From positions 480,376 through 544,375 of the forward strand of contig NZ_ML701736.1 in assembly GCF_008087345.1 (NCBI RefSeq): 64,000 nt of DNA. The letters are read 5' to 3'. Both the position numbers and the translations under genes were made by a program. Numbering within the stretch: the stretch's first letter is position 1; each line of letters begins with the position of its first letter. Shown in pieces: positions 45,097 to 53,530 of the stretch. The DNA comes from Nocardioides caldifontis (lineage in GTDB: Bacteria; Actinomycetota; Actinomycetes; Propionibacteriales; Nocardioidaceae). The notes below the pieces were generated by a model. The model ran no database searches. It was not told the DNA's origin and was given only the letters and a program-made list of their open reading frames with translations.

Positions 45097-46277
45097 CGGA
45101 GCTTGAGCACGTCCATGAGGTAGCGGGCCGCCTCACGCCCCTCGGCGCGCGCGACCTCCACCGCCCGGGGCACGTCGAGCTCGGCGGCCAGCGCCTCGAG
45201 CACCGCGTCGTGGCGCTCGCTGTGCACACCCGGCCCGCCGGCCAGCTCGTCGAGCTCCGCGAGCAGCCGGGCGGCGTCCTCGAAGACCCGCTCCTCGCAC
45301 TCCCAGGGCTCCGACCACGGCCGGTGCAGCAGCGCGAGCCGCAGCGCGGCGCCGGAGTACCGCTCCAGAAGCTCCGAGACCAGCACGAGGTTCCCGGTCG
45401 ACTTCGCCATCTTGCGCCCCTCGCGGCGCACCTCGCCGACGTGCACCGTGGTCCGCGCGAACGGCGCGGAGCCGGTCGCCGCCTCCACCATCGCGGCCTG
45501 GTAGGCGTGGTGCGGGAAGGCCAGGTCGACGCCGCCGAGGAGCACGTCCACGGTGCTGCCCAGGGCGCTCACCGCCATCGCGGCGCACTCGGCGTGCCAC
45601 CCCGGACGGCCCCAGCCCCACGGGCTGGGCCACGCCGGGTCGCTCTCGCCGGAGGGCCGCCAGACCGGCACGTCGAAGGGCGACTCGCGGCCCGGGACGC
45701 CGGCCTGGTCGCCGTACTCCTGGGAGGCGGTGAGCGCGGCCTCCTCCGAGAGCCCGGCGGCAGCCGGGAGGTCGCCGCCGCGGAAGTAGACGAACCCCTC
45801 GGACTCGTACGCCGCGCCCACGTCGAGCAGCGCGGCGGCGAGCCGGGCGACGGCGGCCACGTGGGCGCGGGCCCGCGGGGTGAGCGCCGGGGTCGCGACC
45901 GACAGCGCGCGCATGTCGCGGTCGAAGAGGAACTCCTGGGTCAGCGCGAGCTCGTCGTAGGGACGGCCGCGGGTGCGCGCCGCCGTGGTGAGCACGTCGT
46001 CGACGTCGGTGACGTTGCGCGCGACCAGCGCCTCGCCGCCGGTCGCGTGGGCGAGGGTCGCCACCAGGTCCGCCCACACGAAGGTCGCGGCGTGGCCCAC
46101 GTGGGTCACGTCGTACGGCGTGATGCCGCAGGTGTACATCCGCAGCGGACCGACCGGGAGCAGCCGGCGGCCGGCCACCACGAGAGGGACGGCCGGACGC
46201 TCGCGGAGCCGGTAGCGTCCCTCGACGCCGACGACGCCCGAGGAGGTGGGAGGGGGGTTCGCGCCGGGAGCAGCCAC
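45087..46277 (-). CDS. Divergent cysteinyl-tRNA synthetase/MshC-like ligase
   Basis: A 396-residue class I ligase catalytic domain. MYTCGITPYDVTHVGHAATF (about 47) carries the HIGH motif and first zinc Cys, closest to MshC. PGWHAECAAMAV gives the second Cys, DLAFPHHAYQAAM the His, and KMAKSTGNLV stands for KMSKS. The Glu after the paired His of CysRS and MshC is Ala here. No anticodon-binding domain is present. It could be the mycothiol ligase MshC or a paralogue with another role. GTG 46277 is tentative. It lies 14 bp after the sigma-factor gene. Confidence 0.8.
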   Translation of the reverse strand: MAAPGANPPPTSSGVVGVEGRYRLRERPAVPLVVAGRRLLPVGPLRMYTCGITPYDVTHVGHAATFVWADLVATLAHATGGEALVARNVTDVDDVLTTAARTRGRPYDELALTQEFLFDRDMRALSVATPALTPRARAHVAAVARLAAALLDVGAAYESEGFVYFRGGDLPAAAGLSEEAALTASQEYGDQAGVPGRESPFDVPVWRPSGESDPAWPSPWGWGRPGWHAECAAMAVSALGSTVDVLLGGVDLAFPHHAYQAAMVEAATGSAPFARTTVHVGEVRREGRKMAKSTGNLVLVSELLERYSGAALRLALLHRPWSEPWECEERVFEDAARLLAELDELAGGPGVHSERHDAVLEALAAELDVPRAVEVARAEGREAARYLMDVLKLRRL

Positions 46278-46291
46278 CCCTCGATCATGCC

Positions 46292-47104
46292 TCAGCCGGG
46301 GCCGGGTGCCGTGAGGTGGCCCCGGAGGTCGCCGAGGATCCGGCTGAGGATCCGCGAGACCTGCATCTGGCTGACGCCGATCGCCTTGCCGACCTCGGTC
46401 TGGGTGAGCCCCTCGACGAAGCGCAGCTCGAGCACCCGCCGGTCGCGGTCGGACAGCTCGCGGATCAGCGGGCCGAGCACCGTCCGGTGCTCGCTGAGCA
46501 CGAAGGCCGGGTCCTCCTCGCCGATGCAGCCGCCGAGGGTCGCGCTTCCGGACCCGTCGACGTCCATCGGCCGGTCGAGCGAGTCGGGGCTGTAGCAGGA
46601 GTCGACCGCGAGCGCCTCGATCACCGTCTCCTCGCCGACGCCGATCGCGGCCGCCATCTCGGGGACGGTGGGCTCGCGGCCGAGCCGCTGCACGAGCTCG
46701 GGGCGGCAGGAGTTCATCAGCAGCTGGGCCTCCTGCACCCGCCGCGGGGGCCGCACGGTCCAGCCGGCGTCGCGGAAGTGCCGCTTGAGGGCGCCGCGGA
46801 TGCTGGGGACCGCGTAGGCGAGGAAGTCGCACTCCCGGTCGAGGCGGAAGTCGCGCACGACGCGGACGAGGGCGAGCCGCGCGACCTGCTGGAGGTCGTC
46901 CTGCGGGACGCCACGGTTGGAGTAGCGGGACGCGATGCCGTCGGCCACCGAGAGGTTCAGCGTGACGAGCTCGTCGCGCAGCCGGGACCGCTCCTCCTCG
47001 TCCGAGCTCTCCTCCAGGGCCAGGAAGAGGTCGTGGGTGCGTCGCGCCCGCTCCCGCTCGCCGTGCGAGTCCTGGAAGCTGCTGCGTTCGAGGATGGCGG
47101 TCAT
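46292..47104 (-). CDS. SigB/SigF-family RNA polymerase sigma factor
   Basis: A 270-residue group 3 sigma factor. Region 2 is YSNRGVPQDDLQQVARLALV to FLAYAVPSIRGALKRHFRDAG, region 3 PPRRVQEAQLLMNSCRPEL to VPEMAAAIGVGEET, and region 4 LSDRDRRVLELRFVEGLTQT followed by EVGKAIGVSQMQVSRILSRIL. It belongs to the stress/sporulation SigB-SigF-SigG group. AGGAGG lies 8 nt before ATG. No anti-sigma gene is adjacent. The CysRS-like gene follows in the same direction. Confidence 0.9.
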   Translation of the reverse strand: MTAILERSSFQDSHGERERARRTHDLFLALEESSDEEERSRLRDELVTLNLSVADGIASRYSNRGVPQDDLQQVARLALVRVVRDFRLDRECDFLAYAVPSIRGALKRHFRDAGWTVRPPRRVQEAQLLMNSCRPELVQRLGREPTVPEMAAAIGVGEETVIEALAVDSCYSPDSLDRPMDVDGSGSATLGGCIGEEDPAFVLSEHRTVLGPLIRELSDRDRRVLELRFVEGLTQTEVGKAIGVSQMQVSRILSRILGDLRGHLTAPGPG

Positions 47105-47171
47105 ACGTCCGACCTCCTGGTGGGGCGGGAACGCACGCGGCCGCTTCCTGACCTGCGCTCCCACGAGCAAG

Positions 47172-47202
47172 GTCCCCGTGGCTACTCCAGGTAAACACCT
47201 GG
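47172..47202 (-). promoter_or_regulatory. Palindrome CCAGGT-AAAC-ACCTGG overlapping a SigB/F-like promoter candidate
   Basis: The inverted repeat is at 47187-47202. On the minus strand GTTT (47196-47193) with GGGGAC (47177-47172) 15 bases later resembles the GTTT/GGGTAT promoters of this sigma class. Autoregulation is possible; the GGGGAC match is imperfect. Confidence 0.35.
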
Positions 47203-47214
47203 GACGCGGAACCG

Positions 47215-48486
47215 CTAGATCACACCGGGGTCGAGCGGGGCACCGTCCTCCGGGGCGTCGTCGAGCGCGTCGTCGGAGACGACCGGCACGGTCAGCGCCT
47301 CCTCGGGCTTCTGGGTGAGGACCGTGTCGATGTAGTCGCGTGCCGTGTCGAAGATGTCCACCTCGTGGCCCGCGCGCTCCGAGAGGTACCACCGGTGCAC
47401 CAGCACCTCGTGGAACAGCTCGGGCGGCTCGAGCCGGCCGCGCAGCTGCCGCGGCACCATCCGGACCAGTGGCTCGTACACCTCGGTGAGCCAGCGGTGC
47501 GCAGCCACCTCGCGGCTCTCGTCCTGCAGCCCGTGGTGGGCGATGAACCGGGCGATGTCGTTGAGCATCCGCCGGGCCTGCGCCTCCTCGACGTCGAGCC
47601 CGGTGAGGGTGCGGAGCTCGCGCCGGTGGTGGCCGGCCTCGACGACCCGCGGGCTGAGCCGGATCCGGGTGCCGTCGGCCTCGGTCCGGATGTCCATCTC
47701 CTCCACGTCGAAGCCGAGGTCGTGGAGCGACTCCATCCAGCGGTCCAGCGACGCCGGCTCGTTGATGCCGATCTCGGTCTCGCCGGTGAGGGTGTTCCAC
47801 AGCGCCCGGTAGCGGTCGTCGATGCGGTCCACGACGTCGGACGGGTCGATGTCGGACTCGAGGAGCTCGGCGGCCTGGAGGTCGAGGAGCTCGCCGAAGA
47901 CGTTCTCCCGGCCGACGAGGAGGTCGTGCTCGCGCTGCTGCGCGGAGAGCTCGGGGTGCAGCTCGCCGGTCTCCGCGTCGACGAGGTATGCCGCGAATTC
48001 CCCCGCGCTGCGTCGGAACAACGCGTTGGAGAGCGACACGTCGCCCCAGTAGAAGCCGGCGAGGTGGAGCCGCACGAGCAGCACGACGAGGGCGTCCATC
48101 AGCTGCGGGAGGCTGTCGGCGCGCATCCCGCGGGCGAACAGCGACCGGTAGGGCAGGGAGTACCTCAGGTGTCGGGTCACGAGCGCCGAGGGCAGCCACT
48201 CCCCGTCCTTGTCCTTGCGCCCGGTGACGACGGCGCGCGGCGCGACCGTCGGCAGCCCGAGCTTCTTGAGGTCGCGGAGCAGGTGGTACTCGCGCCGGGC
48301 GATGAGCTCGTCGGTCTCCTTGACCGCACAGGTCGTGTCGCCCACGCGCACGAAGCGGACCACGTGCCGGGAGAGGCCGCGCGGAAGCATGATCACGTGC
48401 CGCTCCGTCCACGACTCGAGCGGCTGGTCCCACGGCAGGAGGAAGAGCTCCGGCGTGGGCTGCGTCGCCAGGATCCGCAGCGTCAT
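47215..48486 (-). CDS. DUF4032 protein with kinase-like catalytic loop
   Basis: A 423-residue protein of the DUF4032 family. The N-terminal part resembles lipopolysaccharide-kinase folds: CAVKETDELIARREYHLLRD (about 53-72), then RLHLAGFYWGDVSLSNALFR (about 139-158) with H-x7-GDxxxxN, and AYLVDAETGEL as the metal-binding Asp loop. The C-terminal half is DUF4032. It may be a phosphotransferase; no substrate is known. A TACCCT hexamer seven bases before ATG suggests leaderless translation. Confidence 0.85.
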   Translation of the reverse strand: MTLRILATQPTPELFLLPWDQPLESWTERHVIMLPRGLSRHVVRFVRVGDTTCAVKETDELIARREYHLLRDLKKLGLPTVAPRAVVTGRKDKDGEWLPSALVTRHLRYSLPYRSLFARGMRADSLPQLMDALVVLLVRLHLAGFYWGDVSLSNALFRRSAGEFAAYLVDAETGELHPELSAQQREHDLLVGRENVFGELLDLQAAELLESDIDPSDVVDRIDDRYRALWNTLTGETEIGINEPASLDRWMESLHDLGFDVEEMDIRTEADGTRIRLSPRVVEAGHHRRELRTLTGLDVEEAQARRMLNDIARFIAHHGLQDESREVAAHRWLTEVYEPLVRMVPRQLRGRLEPPELFHEVLVHRWYLSERAGHEVDIFDTARDYIDTVLTQKPEEALTVPVVSDDALDDAPEDGAPLDPGVI

Positions 48487-48493
48487 GCAGCCC

Positions 48494-48499
48494 AGGGTA
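48494..48499 (-). promoter_or_regulatory. -10 element of the DUF4032 gene
   Basis: TACCCT on the minus strand, seven bases before ATG 48486. Confidence 0.4.
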
Positions 48500-48522
48500 G
48501 GCGCAGGGCCCGTCCCACCCGG

Positions 48523-51500
48523 TCAGCCGATGACGAGCACCAGGTCGCCGCCGTCTACCTGCTGGGTGCCGCCGAGCGCCACCCGCTCGACCGTCCCGCC
48601 GACCGGGGCGGTGATGGAGGCCTCCATCTTCATCGCCTCGATCGTCGCCACCGTCGCGCCCGCCTCGACCTGGTCGCCCTCGGAGACCACGGGGGTGACG
48701 ACCCCGCCGAACGGCGCGGCGACGTGCCCCTTGTTCGTGGGATCGGCCTTCTCCGCGGTGGGGGCGTCCGAGGCGACCGACCGGTCGCGGACGTTGATCG
48801 GCCGGAGCTGCCCGTTGATCGTGCACATCACGGTGCGGATGCCGCGCTCGTCGGGCTCGCTGACCGCCTCGAGCCCGAGGAGCAGCGTCTTGCCCTCCTC
48901 GATCTCGACGGTGTGCTCGTCGCCGCCCCGCAGCCCGTAGAGGTAGTCGCGGGTGTCGAGCACCGAGACGTCGCCGTACTTCTCGCGCGCCTCGGCGAAG
49001 TCGGTCGTCGGGCCGGGGAAGAGCAGCGCGTTGAGCGTGGTGCGCCGGTCCGTCCCGAGCCCGGCGCGCTGGTCGTCGGTGAGCTCCTCGAGGTGCTTCT
49101 TCGGCTCGCGGCCCTCCAGCGCCTTGGTGCGGAACGGTTCGGGCCAGCCACCGGGCGGGTCGCCGAGCTCGCCGGAGAGGAAGCCGACCACCGAGTCGGG
49201 CACGTCGAAGCGGCCCGGGTCCTCGGAGAACTCGACGGGGTCGACGCCGGCGCCCACCAGGTGCAGCGCCAGGTCGCCGACGACCTTCGAGCTCGGGGTC
49301 ACCTTGACGATGTTGCCGAGGATGTCGTTGGCCGCGGCGTACATGTCCTCGACCTGCTCGAACCGCTCCCCCAGCCCGAGCGCGACGGCCTGCTGGCGCA
49401 GGTTCGACAGCTGCCCGCCGGGGATCTCGTGGCGGTAGACCCGCCCCGTCGGGGAGGCGAGCCCCGACTCGAACGGCGCGTAGACGCGGCGCACCGCCTC
49501 CCAGTAGGGCTCCAGGTCGTTGACCGCCCGGAGGCTCAGCCCGGTCTCGCGGTCGGTGTGGTCGGTCGAGGCGACCAGCGACGAGAGCGCGGGCTGGCTG
49601 GTGTTGCCGGCCATCGAGGCGACCGCCGCATCGACCGCGTCCACGCCGGCGTCGATCGCCGCGAGCAGCGTCGCGAGCTGGCCGCCAGGCGTGTCGTGGG
49701 TGTGCAGGTGCACGGGCAGGTCGAACCGCTCCCGCAGCGCGGTGACCAGCGTCCGTGCCGCAGGCGCCCGCAGCAGCCCGGCCATGTCCTTGATCGCCAG
49801 GACGTGCGCGCCGCCCTCGACGATCCGCTCGGCCAGCGCCAGGTAGTAGTCGAGGGTGTAGAGCTTCTCGCCGGGGTCGGAGAGGTCGCCGGTGTAGCAG
49901 AGGGCGACCTCCGCGACCGCGGTGCCGGTGGCGCGGACCGCCTCGATCGCCGGCCGCATCTGCTCGACGTCGTTGAGCGCGTCGAAGATCCGGAAGACGT
50001 CGAGCCCGGTGTCGACGGCCTCGGCCACGAACGCGTCGGTGACCTCGGTGGGGTACGGCGTGTAGCCGACCGTGTTGCGGCCGCGGAGCAGCATCTGCAG
50101 GCAGATGTTCGGGACGGCCTCCCGCAGCTTGGCGAGCCGCTCCCACGGGTCCTCGGAGAGGAACCGCAGCGCCACGTCGTACGTCGCCCCGCCCCATGCC
50201 TCCAACGACCACAGCTCCGGTGTCAGCCGGCTGACGTGGCCACCGACCGCCACCAGGTCCTTGGTGCGGACCCTGGTGGCGAGCAGCGACTGGTGCGCGT
50301 CGCGGAAGGTGGTGTCCGTGACCGCCACCCGGGTCTGCTCGCGCAGCCGCCGGGCGAACTCCTCCGGCCCCACCTCGCGGAGCAGGTCCCGGCTCCCCTT
50401 CGGCACCTCGCCGCCGTCCAGCGCCGGCAGCTTGGTCACCGGGTCGACGTCGACCGGGCAGGGGCCGTGCGGCTGGTTGACGGTGACGTCGGCGAGGTAG
50501 GTCAGCAGCTTGGTGCCGCGGTCCGCGCTCGACCGGGCGGTGAGCAGCGCCGGGTGGGTCTCGATGAACGCCGTCGTCACCCGGCCCGCGGCGAAGTCGG
50601 GGTCGTCGAGGACCGCCTGGAGGAACGGGATGTTCGTCGCCACGCCGCGGATCCGGAACTCCGCCACCGCCCGCCGGGCCCGTTCGACCGCGGTGGTGAA
50701 GTCGCGACCCCGGCAGGTCAGCTTGGTGAGCATCGAGTCGAAGTGCGCCGACACCTCGGCCCCGGTGTAGGTCGTGCCGCCGTCGAGCCGGATCCCCGCG
50801 CCGCCCGGGGAGCGGTACGTCGTGATCACGCCGGTGTCGGGGCGGAACCCGTTGGCGGGGTCCTCGGTGGTGATGCGGCACTGGAGGGCGGCGCCGCGGA
50901 GCACGACGCGGTCCTGCGCGAGCCCGAGGTCGGCGAGGGTCTCGCCGGACGCGATCCGCATCTGGGCCCGGACCAGGTCGACGTCGGTGACTTCCTCGGT
51001 GACCGTGTGCTCGACCTGGATCCGCGGGTTCATCTCGATGAAGACGTAACGGCCCTGCGGGTCGAGGAGGAACTCGACGGTGCCGGCGTTGACGTAGCCG
51101 ATCTCCCGGGCGAACCGGACGGCGTCGGCGCAGATCCGCTCGCGGAGCCCGGGGTCGAGGTTCGGCGCCGGGGCGATCTCGACGACCTTCTGGTGGCGCC
51201 GCTGGACCGAGCAGTCGCGCTCGTAGAGGTGGATGACGTCGCCGGTCGCGTCGGCAAGCACCTGCACCTCGATGTGCCGCGGGTCGACCACCGCCTGCTC
51301 GATGAACACCGTCGGGTCGCCGAAGGCGCCCTCGGCCTCGCGCATGCAGGTCTCGACGGCCTCACGCAGCTTGTCGCGCTCCTCGACCCGCCGCATCCCC
51401 CGGCCGCCGCCGCCGGCGACCGCCTTGACGAAGAGCGGGAGCTCCATGTCCTGGGCCGCCTCGACGAGCGCGTCCGCGTCGGTGGAGGGCTCGACGCTGT

Positions 51501-51897
51501 CGAGCGTCGGCACCCCGGCGGCGCGGGCCGCGGCGATGGCGCGGGCCTTGTTGCCGGTCAGCTCGAGCACCTCGGCGCTCGGCCCCACGAAGGTGATCCC
51601 CGCCCGGGCGCAGGCCTCGGCGAGCTGCGGGTTCTCCGACAGGAAGCCGTAACCCGGGTAGACCGCGTCGGCGCCCGCGCGGACCGCGGTCGCGACGATC
51701 CCCTCCGGGTCGAGGTACGCGCGGACCGGGTGGCCGCGCTCCCCGATCTCGTAGGCCTCGTCCGCCTTCAGCCGGTGCTCCGACCCGCGGTCCTCCCAGG
51801 GGAACACCGCGACCGTCTGCGCCCCGAGCTCGTAGGCCGCACGGAACGCACGGATCGCGATCTCGCCGCGGTTGGCCACCAGCACCTTCGAGAACAT
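48523..51897 (-). CDS. pyc: Pyruvate carboxylase
   Basis: A 1124-residue single-chain enzyme making oxaloacetate from pyruvate, bicarbonate and ATP (anaplerosis). The order is biotin carboxylase (VLVANRGEIAIRAFRAAYEL; KAVAGGGGRGMRRV near 155; FIEMNPRIQVEHTVTEEV near 282), carboxyltransferase (TVRDAHQSL-type motif DTTFRDAHQSLLATRVRTKD near 528, EAWGGATYDVALRFL), the PYC/OADA domain and the biotinyl domain with EAMKMEASI near 1086. ATG 51897 has GAGGGG five bases upstream. The length is typical. Confidence 0.96.
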   Translation of the reverse strand: MFSKVLVANRGEIAIRAFRAAYELGAQTVAVFPWEDRGSEHRLKADEAYEIGERGHPVRAYLDPEGIVATAVRAGADAVYPGYGFLSENPQLAEACARAGITFVGPSAEVLELTGNKARAIAAARAAGVPTLDSVEPSTDADALVEAAQDMELPLFVKAVAGGGGRGMRRVEERDKLREAVETCMREAEGAFGDPTVFIEQAVVDPRHIEVQVLADATGDVIHLYERDCSVQRRHQKVVEIAPAPNLDPGLRERICADAVRFAREIGYVNAGTVEFLLDPQGRYVFIEMNPRIQVEHTVTEEVTDVDLVRAQMRIASGETLADLGLAQDRVVLRGAALQCRITTEDPANGFRPDTGVITTYRSPGGAGIRLDGGTTYTGAEVSAHFDSMLTKLTCRGRDFTTAVERARRAVAEFRIRGVATNIPFLQAVLDDPDFAAGRVTTAFIETHPALLTARSSADRGTKLLTYLADVTVNQPHGPCPVDVDPVTKLPALDGGEVPKGSRDLLREVGPEEFARRLREQTRVAVTDTTFRDAHQSLLATRVRTKDLVAVGGHVSRLTPELWSLEAWGGATYDVALRFLSEDPWERLAKLREAVPNICLQMLLRGRNTVGYTPYPTEVTDAFVAEAVDTGLDVFRIFDALNDVEQMRPAIEAVRATGTAVAEVALCYTGDLSDPGEKLYTLDYYLALAERIVEGGAHVLAIKDMAGLLRAPAARTLVTALRERFDLPVHLHTHDTPGGQLATLLAAIDAGVDAVDAAVASMAGNTSQPALSSLVASTDHTDRETGLSLRAVNDLEPYWEAVRRVYAPFESGLASPTGRVYRHEIPGGQLSNLRQQAVALGLGERFEQVEDMYAAANDILGNIVKVTPSSKVVGDLALHLVGAGVDPVEFSEDPGRFDVPDSVVGFLSGELGDPPGGWPEPFRTKALEGREPKKHLEELTDDQRAGLGTDRRTTLNALLFPGPTTDFAEAREKYGDVSVLDTRDYLYGLRGGDEHTVEIEEGKTLLLGLEAVSEPDERGIRTVMCTINGQLRPINVRDRSVASDAPTAEKADPTNKGHVAAPFGGVVTPVVSEGDQVEAGATVATIEAMKMEASITAPVGGTVERVALGGTQQVDGGDLVLVIG

Positions 51898-51997
51898 CGG
51901 ATCCCCTCGTCGTCCTCGGGCCGCTCCGCCCCCGTGCACGGTCGACCCCCTGCGAGGCCACACCCTCTCACGCGGGTGCGCCGGCCCTGGAGGTGTC

Positions 51998-53530
51998 TCA
52001 CGAGCCGTCGGCGTCCCACCCGTCCGGGTCGTAGGCACAGCTGTCGGCGACGTCGACGGCGGCGCCCGGGTCGGCCTCGTCGTCGTCGGGGTCCTCGGTG
52101 AGGTCGTCGTCGGGGTCCTCGGTCGGGTCGTCCGTCGCCTCGTCGGCCGGCCGGTCGGTGGGCTCGGTGGCCGGCTCGCCCCGTTCCCGGCGTACGGGCG
52201 GCTCCAGCGCGCGGTCGACCTGCGCGCGGACCCACTCGAGGTCCGGCGCCTCGGGGTGGAACTCCTCGGAGCGGACGAACGCGACCGACCGCACCTGCGC
52301 GCCCTTGACCTTGAGCGCGAGGTCCGCGAAGGCCGGGAGCAGGTCGGCGGGGATGTCCGTGCGCACGATCTGCTTGCCGGCCGCGACGAGCGACTGGTAC
52401 CGGCGCAGCACGGTCAGCGGGTCGGCCTCGTCGATGATCGCCTGCACCATGCACCGCTGCCGGAGCATCCGCTCGTAGTCGTCGGAGCCCCAGCGGCCGC
52501 GGGCGAACCACAGCGCCTGGAAGCCGTTGAGCCGCTGGTCCGGCCCCGGGTCGAGGTAGTCGGTCGGCGGGATGCCGCGGTCGGTGCTGCCGTTGATCGC
52601 CACCGGCTCGTTGATGTTCACGGTGACCCCGCCGAGGGCGTCGACGATCTCCTGGAACCCCTGCAGGTTGGCCAGCACGTAGTAGTGCACCGGGATGCCG
52701 AGCGTCCCCTCGACGGCCTGCTTGACCGCGTCGGCCCCCTCGTTGTCGGAGCGGCCGAGCACCCCGGGGTGGAGGGCGGGCACCTGGCCGTAGACGGCGT
52801 TGAGCATCGCGGCCGCCGGGTCGTAGCTGTTGGTGAACCCCTCGGGGTACAGCTCGTGCAGCGGGCTGCCGGGCGGGAACTCCGCGCCGACCAGGTTGCG
52901 CGGCAGCCCGAACATCACCGCGTCGCCGCTGCGGGTGTCGACGCTCACCAGGATCACCGAGTCGGTCCTCAGCCCGTCGCGGGTGACCGACCCGTCACCG
53001 CCGAGCAGCAGGACGTTGACCCGCCGTTGGCCGTCCCACGGGTCGTCGGCGGTGACGTGCTGGGGCGCGGTGGCGGTGCGGTTGTCGCGGAAGACGTCGT
53101 CGACGAGGTCGGCCTGCACCATGGCGTAGCGCGCCCCCAGGGCGACCGGTGAGGCGAGCAGCAGGCAGAGCACGACGAGCGCGACGACCCCGGTGGCGCT
53201 GCGGGTCCGGTCGAGGTCGCGGGGACGCAGCACGAGGTAGGTGGAGACCACGACGGTCAGCCAGAGCAGCAGCGCGACCAGCGCGACGGCGGCCGCCACC
53301 CGGAGCCGGGCCGGGTCGAAGACGAGGTCGAGCGCCCGGTGGAGGTCGCCGACGTAGAGCGCGGATGCGGCGAGCCCGCCGACGGTGAGGAGCAGCACCA
53401 CCCACCCCCACCACCGGCCGCTGCGCACGTGGCCGGCGCCGGGGAGCAGGGCCGAGAGCACCGTCCAGCCGAGCGCCCTCGGGAGCGACGGTGCCCGCCG
53501 GTGGTCGGAGGCGGGCGTCATGGGCGTCAT
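51998..53530 (-). CDS. LytR-CpsA-Psr (LCP) family protein
   Basis: A 510-residue cell-wall glycopolymer ligase homologue. Four hydrophobic segments lie in the first 140 residues (WGWVVLLLTVGGLAASALYV, VAAAVALVALLLWLTVVVST and others), then the LCP domain: GLRTDSVILVSVDTRSGDAV near 185, FGLPRNL, DYLDPGPDQRLNGFQALWFA and MLRQRCMVQAIIDEA. The C-terminal tail is very acidic with a repeated EDPDDD segment. LCP enzymes attach teichoic-acid-type or arabinogalactan polymers to peptidoglycan. The ATG overlaps the stop of an NB-ARC/LuxR gene (ATGA). Confidence 0.9.
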   Translation of the reverse strand: MTPMTPASDHRRAPSLPRALGWTVLSALLPGAGHVRSGRWWGWVVLLLTVGGLAASALYVGDLHRALDLVFDPARLRVAAAVALVALLLWLTVVVSTYLVLRPRDLDRTRSATGVVALVVLCLLLASPVALGARYAMVQADLVDDVFRDNRTATAPQHVTADDPWDGQRRVNVLLLGGDGSVTRDGLRTDSVILVSVDTRSGDAVMFGLPRNLVGAEFPPGSPLHELYPEGFTNSYDPAAAMLNAVYGQVPALHPGVLGRSDNEGADAVKQAVEGTLGIPVHYYVLANLQGFQEIVDALGGVTVNINEPVAINGSTDRGIPPTDYLDPGPDQRLNGFQALWFARGRWGSDDYERMLRQRCMVQAIIDEADPLTVLRRYQSLVAAGKQIVRTDIPADLLPAFADLALKVKGAQVRSVAFVRSEEFHPEAPDLEWVRAQVDRALEPPVRRERGEPATEPTDRPADEATDDPTEDPDDDLTEDPDDDEADPGAAVDVADSCAYDPDGWDADGS

